Assembly (NCBI GenBank): GCA_958510825.1
Contig: OY294049.1
Coordinates: 36,236,774 to 36,300,773, forward strand
From: Brachypterus glaber
Taxonomy: Eukaryota; Arthropoda; Insecta; Coleoptera; Kateretidae
Direction: 5' to 3'
DNA: 64,000 nucleotides
Below, piece after piece: positions 35,373-47,360 of the stretch. Position numbers and translations under genes: made by a program. Position 1 is the stretch's first letter. Every line of letters begins with the position of its first letter. The notes below the pieces were generated by a model. It was not told the origin of the DNA. It saw only the letters and a list, made by a program, of their open reading frames with translations, and did no database searches.

Positions 35373-36105
35373 TGGGATCCCATTAAGTTGAATTGTATCT
35401 TCCTTTATCCATCTTGTCTTATCTCCAACTTTTCCTAAAAAAACAAGAGGTGTTTAAATAATTGGACATGTATGACTTTGTTACTAACAAATAGTTATTA
35501 TTTCAGGGTGAGAATATTTTTTTTTAAAGAAATTATGCGCATATCTAGGGGGGCTTAGCGGGGCCTAAAATAATAAAAAATACTGCTGTTGACAAAAAAA
35601 ACAGGGATGATATAAGGAGGTCTGTGTGGTTAACAAAGGTCAATAGAGACCAGGTGTTGGGGGCTATGAACCCCGTACTGAACAAACAAAACTAAAAACT
35701 AAATAAAAGTGGGGCATTTTGGTATTGTATGTCAATTCTCTTATACACTTGCTAGAGGCTGGCGGGAGAAATATTTTTTATGTCAATGTTCATGTTGAAA
35801 CCAAATAGGGCCTGTTTGGCATATATAGTAATGATTTTATTTAAAAATACTCGTACTAACAAAGAACAAATACTAAATTGTGACCTTCCAATAAAGAACA
35901 AATTTCATGACATAAATTAAAATTGTCAAGGGCATTCTAGTAGTAAATAATAAAACAATATTAAGCGATATTTATTAATGTATTTAAACAAATTCAGGTG
36001 TACTTACTTTTAATAGAAAAATCTATGACCCTTGTTTCTTCTAACTTTTTGGTCTTATCAGCTATCAATCCAATCAAACATTCGTTTATTCATTCCATAG
36101 TACTG
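35373..36105 (-). pseudogene. Possible small degraded gene, two exon-like blocks
   Basis: On the minus strand an AG acceptor near 36104 leads into ATG-GAA-TGA, then an open stretch (NECLIGLIADKTKKLEE, then VIDFSIK) that ends at a strong GTAAGT donor near 36006. A second block near 35436 follows a TTTTTTTAG acceptor, is in compatible phase and reads KVGDKTRWIKEDTIQLNGI before running into repeat sequence. The in-frame TGA at the third codon argues for a decayed gene or a non-coding transcript. I do not recognise a family. Confidence 0.25.
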
Positions 36106-36199
36106 TAATTAGTTAAACATAATTGTTATTTTGCTTTATATTTATAATTATTGCTAGCTTTTTTATTTTACTTACTTTTATTCACATGTTAAAGAATAG

Positions 36200-37220
36200 G
36201 CGCCAAAAGCAACAGTATTTATAGGTTATGTCAAACCACAGAAAAAACGTGACAGCAGCGCTTAAGTGCAGCTCTTTATGCCGCGTTTTGATAAACTGCG
36301 CATGCGCCGACCGTTTATCGATATATTATTAAAAAACATTTTTTTACAAAAAAAAACACCAAATAGACGCTAAAACTAACGTTAACGTAAACCAAGGTCG
36401 CCTCATTAGAAAAAAGAACACCAAAGAACAAAAAACCAAAACAAGCTCCGGCTCGGAGAGCTGAAATTAGGCGCTTGTCTCGTGACGGTCCAAGGTTGGC
36501 GAGTAGAAGAGGTTAGCTCAACATACGTAAACTTTATTTTTTAACAGAAAAAACATTATATTATAATAAACTACATGTTTAAAGACCATAAAAATGTAAT
36601 AAATAATAACAATAAAAATAAAAACATATAAATAGTTAAATTCAACGAGGGGATTGAGGGGTGCGAGCCAACCTTGTTTTTTTATATCTCGAACGTCACG
36701 AATTAAACACCCAGCGCCATCTAAGAATGGTATGCGAAACTATTAATTCCTTGTTGCTAGGTCTGTAATACCAGATGATACCCCCTGTTTTACTGCCTTG
36801 GTCTAGGAGATTTGAACTAAAATCACTATGCATTTGAACTACTCATGTTTTCTTTGAAATAGAGCATTACTTCATGTAGTTGCCACATTTCCCGCCTGTT
36901 AAAATTGCCAAATTTATTACCATAACAGCTTTTTGTTGTAAAATCAACGTTTATCTTTTCTCAAAAATAAGTAACAAACATTAATTATTTTAAGAATTTA
37001 AAATGAACCTTTAAGGTCTTCATAATATGAAGATTATTTTGTATCAACTTTATTAACGTGTTTAAATGTACATATTCGGCAATAAAAAAAAAATAAATCT
37101 TGCAAATAATAGTAAAATGAATGTCCTTTCACTTAATTCAAGAATCATCTATATCTATTTAGTACTTTTCGAAATATTTGAATTTAAAATGTAATTACTT
37201 TTTTGATACATTAATTGGCA
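36200..37220. other. Intergenic region with a promoter-like patch
   Basis: About 36200-36330 is less AT-rich, with TGCGCATGCGCCGACCG and TTTATCGATA, motifs that often mark insect promoters. About 36695-36725 has CAGCGCCATCTAAG. No transcript can be assigned. The remainder is AT-rich and unremarkable. Confidence 0.3.
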
Positions 37221-37353
37221 CTTAGTGCATAAGAACATAATGCAAACAACGCGATGCCATGATTGGCTTGATGTGCCGCCATGTTCTTATGCAAGCTTCT
37301 GCATAGCTGCACCAGGTAGATTAAAAAATATTTACACCTACTTAGTTTTAGAA

Positions 37354-37359
37354 TTTATT
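37354..37359 (-). terminator. Poly(A) signal of the UGT gene
   Basis: AATAAA on the minus strand 38 nt beyond the stop codon ending at 37397, the first canonical signal downstream. Confidence 0.6.
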
Positions 37360-37396
37360 ATTCTATTTTTTTTTTCAATTATTAACTTCACGTTGA

Positions 37397-40300
37397 TTAA
37401 GTTAATTTAATCTTTTTATTATTATTAATTATTTTCCTACATTTTTTACAACCCATTAAAAATAATAAAATTATAAGAAAACTAAAACCGAACCCGAACA
37501 AAAAGACATCCAACAGATAATATCGATAAACTGGTACATCCGCCAATGGGCTTTTTAAATGTGAAGCCCCTTTATATCTTAATACGTAATTTATCCACCA
37601 TATTGTATTTTCCAAAGGTTTTATTTTCGGATTCTTCAAAATTTCTGAGACTTGGTCTATGTTTGCCTTGTAACTAAAAATAAAGAAAAATTTGAAATTT
37701 AAAATAAAACACTAAATTAAATATATTAATATATTTATTTAATATATAAAAAAAAATCACTACTAGCTTTAGAACATACCCTTATTTATCATGTTTTCAG
37801 ACTGTGAAATCAATTTTCTTCACCTATAGCAATAATAATTTTTTCTCTCCTAGTAGGAGTAAATTTTATAAACAATTGATTTCTATCACTTTAGATGTTC
37901 GAGTTCTTTGTGCAATTTTTACTAATTAAACCCAAGAAATTTCTTTAAATAGCTTTAAATAACTTTTTATTTGTTAAATATGATTAATTACAATTATTAC
38001 CAATTAATACAATCAATAATTAGCTAAATATTATGACAAAATTAAAAAAACTAAGTTTTCCAACTTCTGTTCAAAGTATTTATTTGAGAAAATGACATTG
38101 ATCAAGGCCCACATCAAGGCTACTTGTTTTTTTATTAAAATTTCAAGAAATATAATTTCTGTTAATAATTTATTTTATAAAAAATTTCTTCTCTACCTTG
38201 GTATATAATTACTATTATTATTTGAATAAAAATAGTTAAATAGTGCTAGTAGTGTAAAAACTAATATAAACTACGGTAGAGAAGACTACTTAAATCTCTT
38301 AAACACTCTTAAATCACTCTTAAATCCCTCGCTGCTACGCAGCTCGGGATTTATTACGCTCGGCTATAAAAAATGTCTTATATACCTTGGTATATAATTA
38401 CTATTTTACAACTCGACAGGGATTAAAAAAAGTGTTATACATCGTTGAATTCTGGAAAGCAATATCTTTCTGCGTGTACCTACCTATTGTTTTGTATTAT
38501 TGTATTTATTGACTGTTTGAGTATATTTTTATTCAAATAATCAAAATTAAGGTCCATTCCCATTCTCAATTGTGATATACGTTTAACATTGGAAAACTGG
38601 TCACCAAAAAATGGAATACCTAACATCGGAACGCCTGCATGTATTGCCTCTTCAACTGATTGAATTCCACCTTGCGTTATGAATAACTTTACATTTGGAT
38701 GCCCTGAAAATATTGGACTACATAAATAGAATGACTCAAATTATGTTTTGTACATTTGATATATTTTGGTAGCACAATGGAGAGGCAGAGGGGTAAGGGG
38801 AAATTTGTTTTATATAAAAAGGGAGGTCGTGTGATACATTATTTTTAAAGGTTGTAAAATTCTTTATTTGACCAAATATTATTTATTTTTGGAAATTCAA
38901 ACGCTCATTTTTTTTTAGTTAAAAAGTATATGGTCAAATAGAGAATTTAATAATTTTTAAAATGATGTAGGTATCACACAATCCCCTTTCTATTAAAAAA
39001 AATCCGTTAATACCCCCCCCCAGGGGGAGGCAGCTGCCTCCATTGTGCCCCCAAAAATATCAAAAATAAGAAAAAAAAATATTTGGGCGATGTCATTTAC
39101 GTAGACCAAATTTAAAGTTGATATAAAAATTAAAGGGATGGGCTAAGTCCAAAATTGTGACAAGCACACACATTTGTCTATGCACGCACGGTATATAATT
39201 GTCATAGTATGTATACATACTAAGTATATCTTGTTGTGGTGTCCAATTTATTAACTTAACATTATGGGGTATGGTGTCAGATATATCTTCAAATTTCCAT
39301 ATTACTTGATACGGTAGTTCGTTAAAAGCCTCCAAAAATATTCGACGTTTAGACTTATCTAACAAATAACTTTTTACAGTGGATCCAAAACTGAAATATA
39401 TTGCTCCATCAGTGGCAGTGTCCAGAAAAAGTTGTAAATCCTAAAAAAAAGTGCGTGTACATGATATCTCCCCTTATTAATGTGGATTAGAGATATAAAC
39501 ACGGCAACAGCGAGTGGAACGGACGCATATATTTGGTGGGAATAATTCTGTGGTGCTGAACAACTGAAAAGCTCCAGATCTGGAGCTTAAGAGCCTGCAG
39601 GCTCACTGAATGCTCATGAGCAGTAACTGATTAAGGCTCTATTAATATCTAGACCTTTATAACTGATCACTGCACGCTCAAGTCCGGTTTGTGCACCATT
39701 TACACCCGCCCAGACCCGTTCCCAGAAAGCACAACGATGACTTAAAGAGATCTTAAAGATGTCGTAGTTCGTCATTCAAGACGTCTTAAGAACGTCGGTT
39801 TTTGCCGTATATGCATCTTAAAGACGTCTTAACGACGTCGTATGTTACAAAAGGTAACGTCTTTAAGACATCTTTTTTAAGACGCCTTACTGACGCCTTG
39901 CACAGGCGACTTTATAACATAATACCCCCTCCCATTTACGTTGCTAGGTACGGTCGTATTGATACAAAAAGCGTAATAAGAATTAGAATGAGAGTTAATT
40001 TGTTTGTCAAAAAAAAGATCTTAAAAACAATGAATTTTTTTAATTTTTTTGGTATTTTTTTTAATAGTTGATTGTGGTTAATTTATTTTTAGCGATGAGT
40101 ATCGAAGTCAAGACGTCTTGTACCGATACTTAAAAGACATCTCATAGACATCATAATCAGATATATTTTAAACAACCCTAAAAAGAAGTCCATAAGATAT
40201 CCTTTTTATGTCTTTAGGCATCCAGGCATAATTAAGATTTAAAAACGACGTCTTTAAGATATCATGTGCTGTCTGGGTTATTTTCAATAGGGTAGTTGAA

Positions 40301-43300
40301 TTTTCAAAAAAAAAAAAAAAAAATCGTTTGGACAAAAAAATAAGCTAGGTACTTTTTTTCAAATGTCCGTCCGTCTGTCCGTCCGTCCGTTGGTCTTTCT
40401 GTCACGATTTTTGTAAACACTATAACTCAAGAATTAATAATCTGTTCGACTTGAAATTTTCAGGAAAAATAAAGTTTTACGAGGGAAAGATCCCTATAGT
40501 TTTTGAAAGTTAAAATGTTATGGGGGGTTTGGACTTTTTGAAAAAAGCTGAAAGAAAATTCGGATTAACGTATTTCTTTCATGAAAAAATAATTTTTAGG
40601 ATCAATTCTACTAAAAGTAAATTAAAAAAATAAATATATAAAATTTAAAAAAAATCTATTTTTTTTTAAATTTGTTTTTTTTAATTTTTCGTTTTTTGCA
40701 AAAAGAAAATTTTATAAAAAAATGGAAAATTAAAAAAAAAACTTTTTTGGATTTTTTTTTAAAATTATTTTTTGTACTTCAAAAAAGATCTTTAAAAAAT
40801 GTATTTTTTTTATTTTTTTTTTGAAAATTATTTATGTATGTTTGGGAAATGCAATATACCATTTACTGTGAATAATATATAATGGAATGCGTAGCATTAC
40901 ATATCTTCACGGCTTGTTCTTAATCCTATGGGGAGATCTCATTCACACGTGCTGTATATTTAAAAAATATAAATATTTTTCATTTTTCCTTAGTTATTTC
41001 CCCCTAAAAATAAATTATAGGAAAAACTATTATTTAGTTGGAAACAATATTTTTATTTTAGTAATTTACCCGGACAACATTCATAAACTCATATAGGCCT
41101 CATGAGAGCATCATGTTATGATTTCCACGTTTTGTACTCATACGAACATCATGATGAGCACATCTCATGATTTTGTGATCATGTTGTGAGTTTGTTATGA
41201 GGTGTATACATTTAACGTTAAATCATTAAATGATGTCATAATGATTTCCACGTGAAATTGCCCGGGACTCGATTGAGAACGATTGCCGAATAGTACAGGC
41301 TCCTGTAATGTTTCAATTTCAGTGCACTTGACAGCGTTATGCGATAGGTGGCGCCACATGTTATTTTCTGCCACTAACTAAACTTTTTAAACGAATAAAG
41401 GAATACTAGTATTAAAATGCAGGCTGCATTATGCAGCTGTCTTTATAAGGATATACTACTGATAATAACTAGTAATTAACTTACTGGTCAGCTAATTCGA
41501 TACACATTATCGGATTGGTATGGTGAGCCGTAGATATCTGGAGGCTTTAGTGTAGAGGAATTAGTACCCCCAGTCACCTTGGAGAACATTCCCACTGGGA
41601 AGTTCCCAGTGGGAAAATCTCCGTGTCCTCAGTTGTTAAAAATGGATTTATGTGGGGGTGAATGTCTAGGGGGGTTGATTTTTTTGGTATCTCTTCGCGT
41701 TTTCAAGATATGAACAAAAAGGTGTCTTTCTTTTTTTTAATTTTAAAATTCGCCGTCAATTTAAATTTCGCGGTTAATTTAAAGTTTGCGCATGCGCATT
41801 CCGTAGACCGCTGCTAGATCTTCATGACATGATCTCGTAATGACTTTACAATGAGGAGTCATCTGTAAGCGTTCATGAACTCAGAGAAAATCATTACATG
41901 ATGTCATAATGAATTCCACGTGAAATAGCAAATGTTGTCCGGGTACTATCAGACCCCCTGAGATTTTCAGTTAAGAAATAATGGTCGGGAGAAAAAAGAT
42001 AATCGCCTACCTTTGGTAATTCCTTTGCTTCTTGAATATTTAAGCCGTTAATTTCAACTATTGTGGGAATTTGCAATCTTGCTTTATCAAATCCTGGTAT
42101 AAATGTTGAAAACATCAGACTAATATTATTTCTTATTTCCATTAGACTTATCGAATTGTCGTTCAAATACTTTTTTGCAATTTTTTCCTGATCGGACATC
42201 AACAAGGATTCATCATAAAAATCCTCGAATTTATTAAAGAAAACTGCCAAAAGCCTTTCAAAAATATTCAGATTTTTACCGAAAGGTAAGTTTTTACTTG
42301 GATAAGCTACTGGGTGTATTAGATTACCCATGCTTCTTTGAATACCATTCGGTATTTCCATTGATGATATACCTACAATTGTATACCTACAATACCTATA
42401 TTTAAAAGTGCGATAGATCGTTTAGAACAGCCTCAAGATAATATAAAAATACATCTGCATACCAAATCTCAAGTCGCTAGCTCAAAGCGTTTTAAAGTTA
42501 TCGTGGATACAGACAGACATACAGACAGACATACAGATAGACATACAAACAGACAGACATACAGACAGACATACAGACAGACATACAGACATACAGACAG
42601 ACATACAGACAGACATACAGACAGACATACAGACAGACATACAGACAGACATACATACAGACAGACCGAGGGGCGTTTCACCTTTACAATACATGTACGT
42701 TTTTATCGACAGTACTTTACATTACATTGACATTACCTTACATTACTTACAATACTGTACATTACCGTACATTACTTACATTACTCTACAGTACCTGACA
42801 TTACTCTACAGTACCTGACATTAATTGACATTACGACAGTACCTACATTATTTACATTATTTTTATTAATGCGCATGCTCTCCTACAGTATTTACATTAT
42901 TTCGTCTGCTCAGATCGCTCAAAGACCACGTGACACCTATAAAATTTCGGCAGTGTTGTTTACTCCTGGTGGTTTTAAGTAAATTGTTCAGTTTAACCAC
43001 GAATTTAACATTTAATTTTTGTTCTTATAAAGTTTTTTTTTAATCATTTAAATAATAACTAACAACTGTTATGCCTGTATTATTTTTAATAATTTTTGTG
43101 TACCTGATGTATAATGAAAAGTACGGAATTTAATAGGTTTTTATCAAGTTTTTCTTTATGTAGCAGGGCCGTAAATTGTGAGGGGTGAGGGGAAGCTTAG
43201 CCTCCCTGGTCTTGGTTTAAGCCCCCCTGGAGACGTATTCTTCAAAACCGGGGAGTAGAACGAACCTCAGACTAAAAAAAAAAGGTCCCACCCTTTCTCA

Positions 43301-46300
43301 AAATAAAAAAAAAATACACCTTCTGGTTAAGTTATTTATATTTTTTTAAGGTTTGAGAATCCTTACTTTTATATTTTTATATATCTATGAAGTTTACAAC
43401 AACAACAGATTAAAAATTTATAATTTTATTATTTTTAACCCATGAAATATGTTTTATATTTTGAATCCACGAAATATGCAAGTTATTTGAAAATCCCAAC
43501 TTTTGTATTTTTAATACATCAAATTTACCACTTTTTTCCCAAAATTAAAAATGTATTATTTTATTATATTTATCCCATGAAAAAAAATGCAACTTTTATA
43601 TTTTTAATCCATGAAATAGGCAATTTTTTTTATTCTAAGGTTTAAAAATCCCAACTATTATATTTTTAAGCCATAAAATTTAAAACTTTTTTTCCCAAAA
43701 TTAAAAGTTTATTTATTTATTTTTTTAACCCATGAAATATGCAACTTTTATGTTTTTAATCCATGAAATATGCAACTTTTTTGATTTCAATATAGGTGAG
43801 GGGAAGGCTATTTTATATGACACAATGGTGACAGGGGGGATATTTTTTTTCAAATAGAAAGGAGATTTGTGTGATATGTCATTTTAAAGCTTATAAAATT
43901 CTTTATTTAACCAAATATTTTTTTATTTTTTGGGAGCAATTTTTGTGGTTTTAAAATAGGTTTAAAAATGGGAAATTTTGTTAAAATTCTAATTTTAAAT
44001 GATATTAATAAAATGTTATAAAAAAAAAACAAAACATCGCATTTTTTAGTAAATAAATTAAAAAAAATAAAGCCTACAAAAACCTGGACGTTTTATATCA
44101 AAAAAATATGATTTCCGTCAAAAAAAATTCTGTCTCTCAGTCGGTCTGTCGGTCTGTGTGTCCGGGAAGTTTGTGACCACGATAACTCAAGAACGCTCTG
44201 GGCCAAAGACTTTAAATTTGGACCATAGATAGGTTGATTACACTAGTTTACAAGGGTTTTATGCGAACTTTATTTTAATGTTTTCTTACATATTTGTTGA
44301 TGCTGAATCCAAATCCGTTAAGAAAAAAAAATCGTTGGTTCAGATTCCGAGATAACCTAAAGATTTTATAAGGGGAAAGTTAGAGAAATAATATATTTTC
44401 GTTTATCTCCTCCCTTGTATTGCTTTTTTTACGCTTCTTGACGTTTTATATTTTGATCACAGTTTGCTAGCAAGCTAAGCATGCTTAACCAGAGTTCTAG
44501 GCTGGGATTGTTTTTGGAAAAATCAGATGGGGTAATGTATTGTATGTATGTAATGGGGTATTTTTTTCAAAAAAAAAAAATATAATATATATTTTATTAT
44601 ATAAAAATATAATATACAGCCTGTTTGAAATCAAAGATCGAGTCTGACGTGTTTTTTTATAAAACACAGCGTATCGCATCCCACTACAATCACGTCAGCC
44701 TTGATCTAATCTTTCTGTCTTTGTTTTCTCTGTCTTGTATAATCTCAAACAGGCTGTATATTATATTATATATCTTTTTAGTTTTTTGGTTTAAATAAAC
44801 CTAGGCCTAACGGGAAAAGTATTATTTTGTTGACAGCAGTATTAATATTTTTTTAATTAGCTGATAAAAGTTGGTAAATAGGTGTTTTGGGACTCTTTGC
44901 AGGCAGATTTTTTTTATATTAAATTTGGTTTTAGCCAGTCGTAGTGTACCAAATTTTATCAGGTTAATTAAAAAAAATGTAAATATGGGGTGTCCTATGG
45001 GTTATATGGATCAAGACAGAATTAAAAAAAGAATAAATTCATTTTGAGCGAGACCGAAAACCCCCAGGGTTATTTAAAAAATATAAAAACGGGTGGCTGC
45101 ACCCCCTAACGATTAGATACTTTTAAATATAAAATTTGTTTCCAGGGACTCTAAAAACCCACAGATACCAATTTTTACTAATATTAAACGAAAATTTATG
45201 ATTTCTATAATTTTCTCCTATAAAAACTTTTTTTTTCTTGGCGAATTTGGATTCCTGATCAAAAGTTATGTTAGAAAACATGTAAAGTTGGGCATTAAAA
45301 AAGTTGAAATTTGTAAACTGGTGTTATCCAAAGTTTTAGACTGAAATTGTTTTAGGTAAAAATAGGGTTGGGGTACGGGGGTAAAATAGGGTAATTTTTT
45401 TTTCGGGCCTATAGGGGAAAGTAATATTTTGTTGGCAGCAGTATTTTTTACGTGTTACAAATTTCAAGTTAATAATTTTATTTTTTTTTATTTTTCGTTT
45501 TTCAAAAGAAGAATTAAAAAAAAAGTATTTTTTTTTTGTTTTAAATTTTTTTTTATTTGGGAAAATTATACAATATACTGTGAATGATATATAATGGAAT
45601 GCGTAGCATTACAAATCTTCACGGCTTGTTTATTAATATATTTTTATACATATATTAACCTAAATTTATGTTAATCTTAACCTAACATCCTACATTACCT
45701 CGTACCAGTGGCGGACTGGCCGTAAGGCAGGGTCGTCAAAAGCCGACCGGGCCTCAGTACTAAACAGGCCCGCACACGGCCATTTGGTCTATTTTGGCTA
45801 TACCGGGCCCTCGATTTTCCAATTTTTTATGGGTTTTGAGCCGTTTACAGGCATTTTTTAATATTTTTCCGACCGTGCTGTAAGAAGCCAGTCCGCGTCT
45901 GCCTCGTACATTACCCTACAGTACTTTACATTAAGTGGACATTACTTACATTACCGACATTATTTCGACAGTATTATACAGTACTACATTTTTCTACATT
46001 ATTTCGACATTACCATACAGTACTACATTTTTCTTACATTAATCGTACAATATTGTAAATAATGTACATTATTTACAATACATGTACAAAAATAGGTCAG
46101 TGAAACGCCCCTCGAGACAGACATACAGACAGACATACAGACAGACATACAGACAGACATACAGACCGACAGACAGACACACAGAAATATTTTTTTTGTT
46201 GCTTATTTTGTTTTTTATCGATGATTTAAGCAAAAAAAAAATATATTTTTTTTCTATCACAATACTTTCTTTTATGAGAAAGAGTGGAAGTTTATAGATA

Positions 46301-46765
46301 TCTACCTATAATGGGGCACTGAAATTTTTTCGCCAATCCAAACCATGCTGCTAGGTGAACTTCCACAATCATCAAGTCAAAATGGTCGTCTCCTTTTATC
46401 AATTTTTGTACTTCCGGATGCAAGAACTGCTCTTCTGTTAAATTTCTGCTCGCCCAAAGAACATGCCTCATTAGTTTTAGTATATTTTTTTCAGTGTTTA
46501 AAATATATTGAAATCCATTGTCCTCGAACATCAATTTGTACGAAAAACTCAAATCAATTTCAGTCAAATTTTGCAAATCTGGATCCTTTAAAGGATTCGG
46601 CGTTAAAACGGTTATTTGGTGTCCACGCAAACTTAATTCCTTCCATATGGGTCTAAACACACTTTGGTGACTGTATAAAGGCATGGGAAATATTCCCAAA
46701 ATTTTTGCAGAAAAGCCACATTTTAAAATAAGAAAAATTAAGATTGATATTTTTAATAAGTACAT
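37397..46765 (-). CDS. UDP-glycosyltransferase (UGT), membrane-bound, 5 exons, 512 aa
   Basis: Exons (minus): 46306..46765, 42011..42372, 39221..39440, 38484..38703, 37397..37673; all GT-AG, phases 1,0,1,2. Residues 1-20 form a hydrophobic signal peptide. FPMPLYSHQSVFRP carries the acceptor-activating His33. The usual catalytic Asp position in the FDLMIVE segment is Glu135. The UGT donor-binding signature runs from about W340 (WTPQQDIL) through LFITQGGIQSVEEA and GVPMLGIPFFGDQ to 383. A C-terminal transmembrane helix (about 475-495) is followed by a lysine-rich cytosolic tail ending KIKLT, a KxKxx-type ER retrieval signal. Insect UGTs transfer glucose from UDP-glucose to small lipophilic compounds in the ER lumen. 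Length is normal and no defect is seen. Introns, especially intron 1 (3.9 kb), are full of repeats. It is transcribed away from cyclin H. Confidence 0.93.
37745..38410 (-). repeat. Dispersed 0.57-kb repeat, copy 2 (inverted, in UGT intron 4)
   Basis: Reverse complement of the 27960-28530 repeat: TACTAGCTTTAGAACATACC, ATTTCTATCACTTTAGATGT, GACATTGATCAAGGC, and CTACCTTGGTATATAATTAC. The hairpin end carries an extra partial duplication of CTTAAATC.CTCTTAAA units. Confidence 0.7.
38755..39130. repeat. Partial copy of the palindromic GGTCGTGTGATA MITE family
   Basis: GGGAGGTCGTGTGATACATT and the mirrored ATGTAGGTATCACACAATCC bound an AT-rich centre; the outer ends are incomplete. Lies in UGT intron 3, and its end abuts exon 3. 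Confidence 0.6.
39721..40277. mobile_element. CCC-ended element, family A, copy 3 (TT flanks)
   Basis: Ends CCCAGAAAGCACAACGATG and the complement of GATATCATGTGCTGTCTGGG, flanked by TT (39719-39720, 40278-40279). Interior dense in AAGACGTCTT / TTAAGACGTC / AAGACATCTT. Lies in UGT intron 2. An 89-codon frame in it is an artefact. Confidence 0.85.
40300..41060. repeat. AT-rich repeat unit with TGTCCGTCCGTCTGTCC and GTGAATAATATATAATGG
   Basis: Inverted relative of the 16190-17390 sequence: CCGTCCGTCTGTCCGTCCG, TTTTCAGGAAAAATAAAGTT, then TTACTGTGAATAATATATAA and GAATGCGTAGCATTACATAT. Remainder is A/T low complexity. In UGT intron 2. Confidence 0.5.
41069..41943. mobile_element. CCC-ended element, family E, 875 bp (TA flanks)
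   Basis: Ends CCCGGACAACATTCATAAAC and the complement of AATAGCAAATGTTGTCCGGG, flanked by TA at 41067-41068 and 41944-41945. Subterminal zones are crowded with TCATGA / CATCATGATG / ATGATGTCATAATGA palindromes. The middle (about 41270-41820) differs in texture and may be another insertion. The right end lies 67 bp past the donor of UGT exon 2. Confidence 0.8.
42509..42666. repeat. ACAGACAGACAT tandem repeat
   Basis: About 13 units of 12 bp with minor variants. Several reading frames stay open across it (poly CLSV-type), which is a microsatellite artefact. Directly followed by GAGGGGCGTTTCAC, which recurs inverted beside the second array at 46116..46184. Confidence 0.95.
44560..44770. repeat. 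Inverted repeat around CAGCCTGTTTGA / TCAAACAGGCTG
   Basis: ATAATATACAGCCTGTTTGA near 44610 is mirrored by AATCTCAAACAGGCTGTATAT near 44740. The interior is unrelated to a gene. Probably a small MITE of about 150 bp with TATACAGCCTGTTTGA ends. Confidence 0.6.
46116..46184. repeat. ACAGACAGACAT tandem repeat, second array
   Basis: Five to six 12-bp units, following CGAAACGCCCCTC-type sequence in the orientation opposite to the array at 42509..42666. Confidence 0.95.
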
Positions 46766-47340
46766 TTTAGTATAATACTAGGTTTTCTTGATGTAAAAAT
46801 TCATACATGTATAGAATTATGATTGTTTGTTATCTCGATATCACTGTTTAACTAATTTAAGTAATTCTTAAATACGTAGATATTATTGTGATTTTTAATA
46901 AATATTTTTTTTACAAAATATGTATACCTAATAGACTAGCTGCAAAAAAAACCGTAAAAAAAAAATAATTTAAAAATAATTAAAAACTTTTTTTTTAGAA
47001 AAGTTAAAATTAAAAAAAAAATAAGAAAAAAATCAAAACAATTTCAGATCATAGCGTTCTCGAGAAAAACAGACCGAAATTTTTTTCGCAATAAAACGCA
47101 AGAAACGTGAAAAAGTTATAATTTTTTTTACTAAGGTAGGTGGGATACGACCCCCCAACCACGTTTGACTTGGGGAAATCGTCTGTCCAGAGATTTCCCA
47201 GTTGAGCTGGGATACCCTATAAAGTGGGGTAGTCGCGATGAGCTGTTTTTTCTTTTTGATTAAGCCGAGGATTAAGCATCAGATTTAGTAGTTGGGAAAA
47301 TCAGTAAATAGGGTAGTACAAAATAGTACTTTCCCCTATA
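46766..47340. other. 5' flank of the UGT gene
   Basis: AT-rich upstream sequence with no certain promoter element. About 47140-47240 contains CCAGAGATTTCCCAGTTGAG and TGGGATACCC phrases of unknown origin. No gene seen. Confidence 0.35.
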
Positions 47341-47360
47341 ATTAATAATAAATATATAGA

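Larger units (their letters stand above)
42509..46184. mobile_element. Possible 3.7-kb composite element bounded by inverted satellite ends, in UGT intron 1
   Basis: Both ends show, in inverted orientation, an ACAGACAT array, then GAGGGGCGTTTCAC and a TACATGTA-containing stretch, then a degenerate TACATTAC/ACAGTAC array (about 42712-42900 and 45905-46080). The middle holds other repeat families (43160-43800, 43805-43985, 44560-44770, 45560-45640). No transposase. It could be a single large foldback element or two independent insertions of the same satellite-bearing unit. Confidence 0.4.

Noticed and set aside
37225..37310. Possible small structured RNA (long hairpin)
   Set aside because: Matches the MITE-like inverted repeat at 3030-3200, so it is a repeat copy rather than an RNA gene.
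39802..40071. 89-codon plus-strand frame in UGT intron 2
   Set aside because: Lies inside a family-A CCC element and is antisense to UGT. Copies of the element elsewhere do not preserve the frame.
42469..42730. Long open frames of CLSV/TDRH repeats
   Set aside because: They are translations of the ACAGACAGACAT microsatellite in all frames, not a gene. The array has no spacers, so it is not a CRISPR either.
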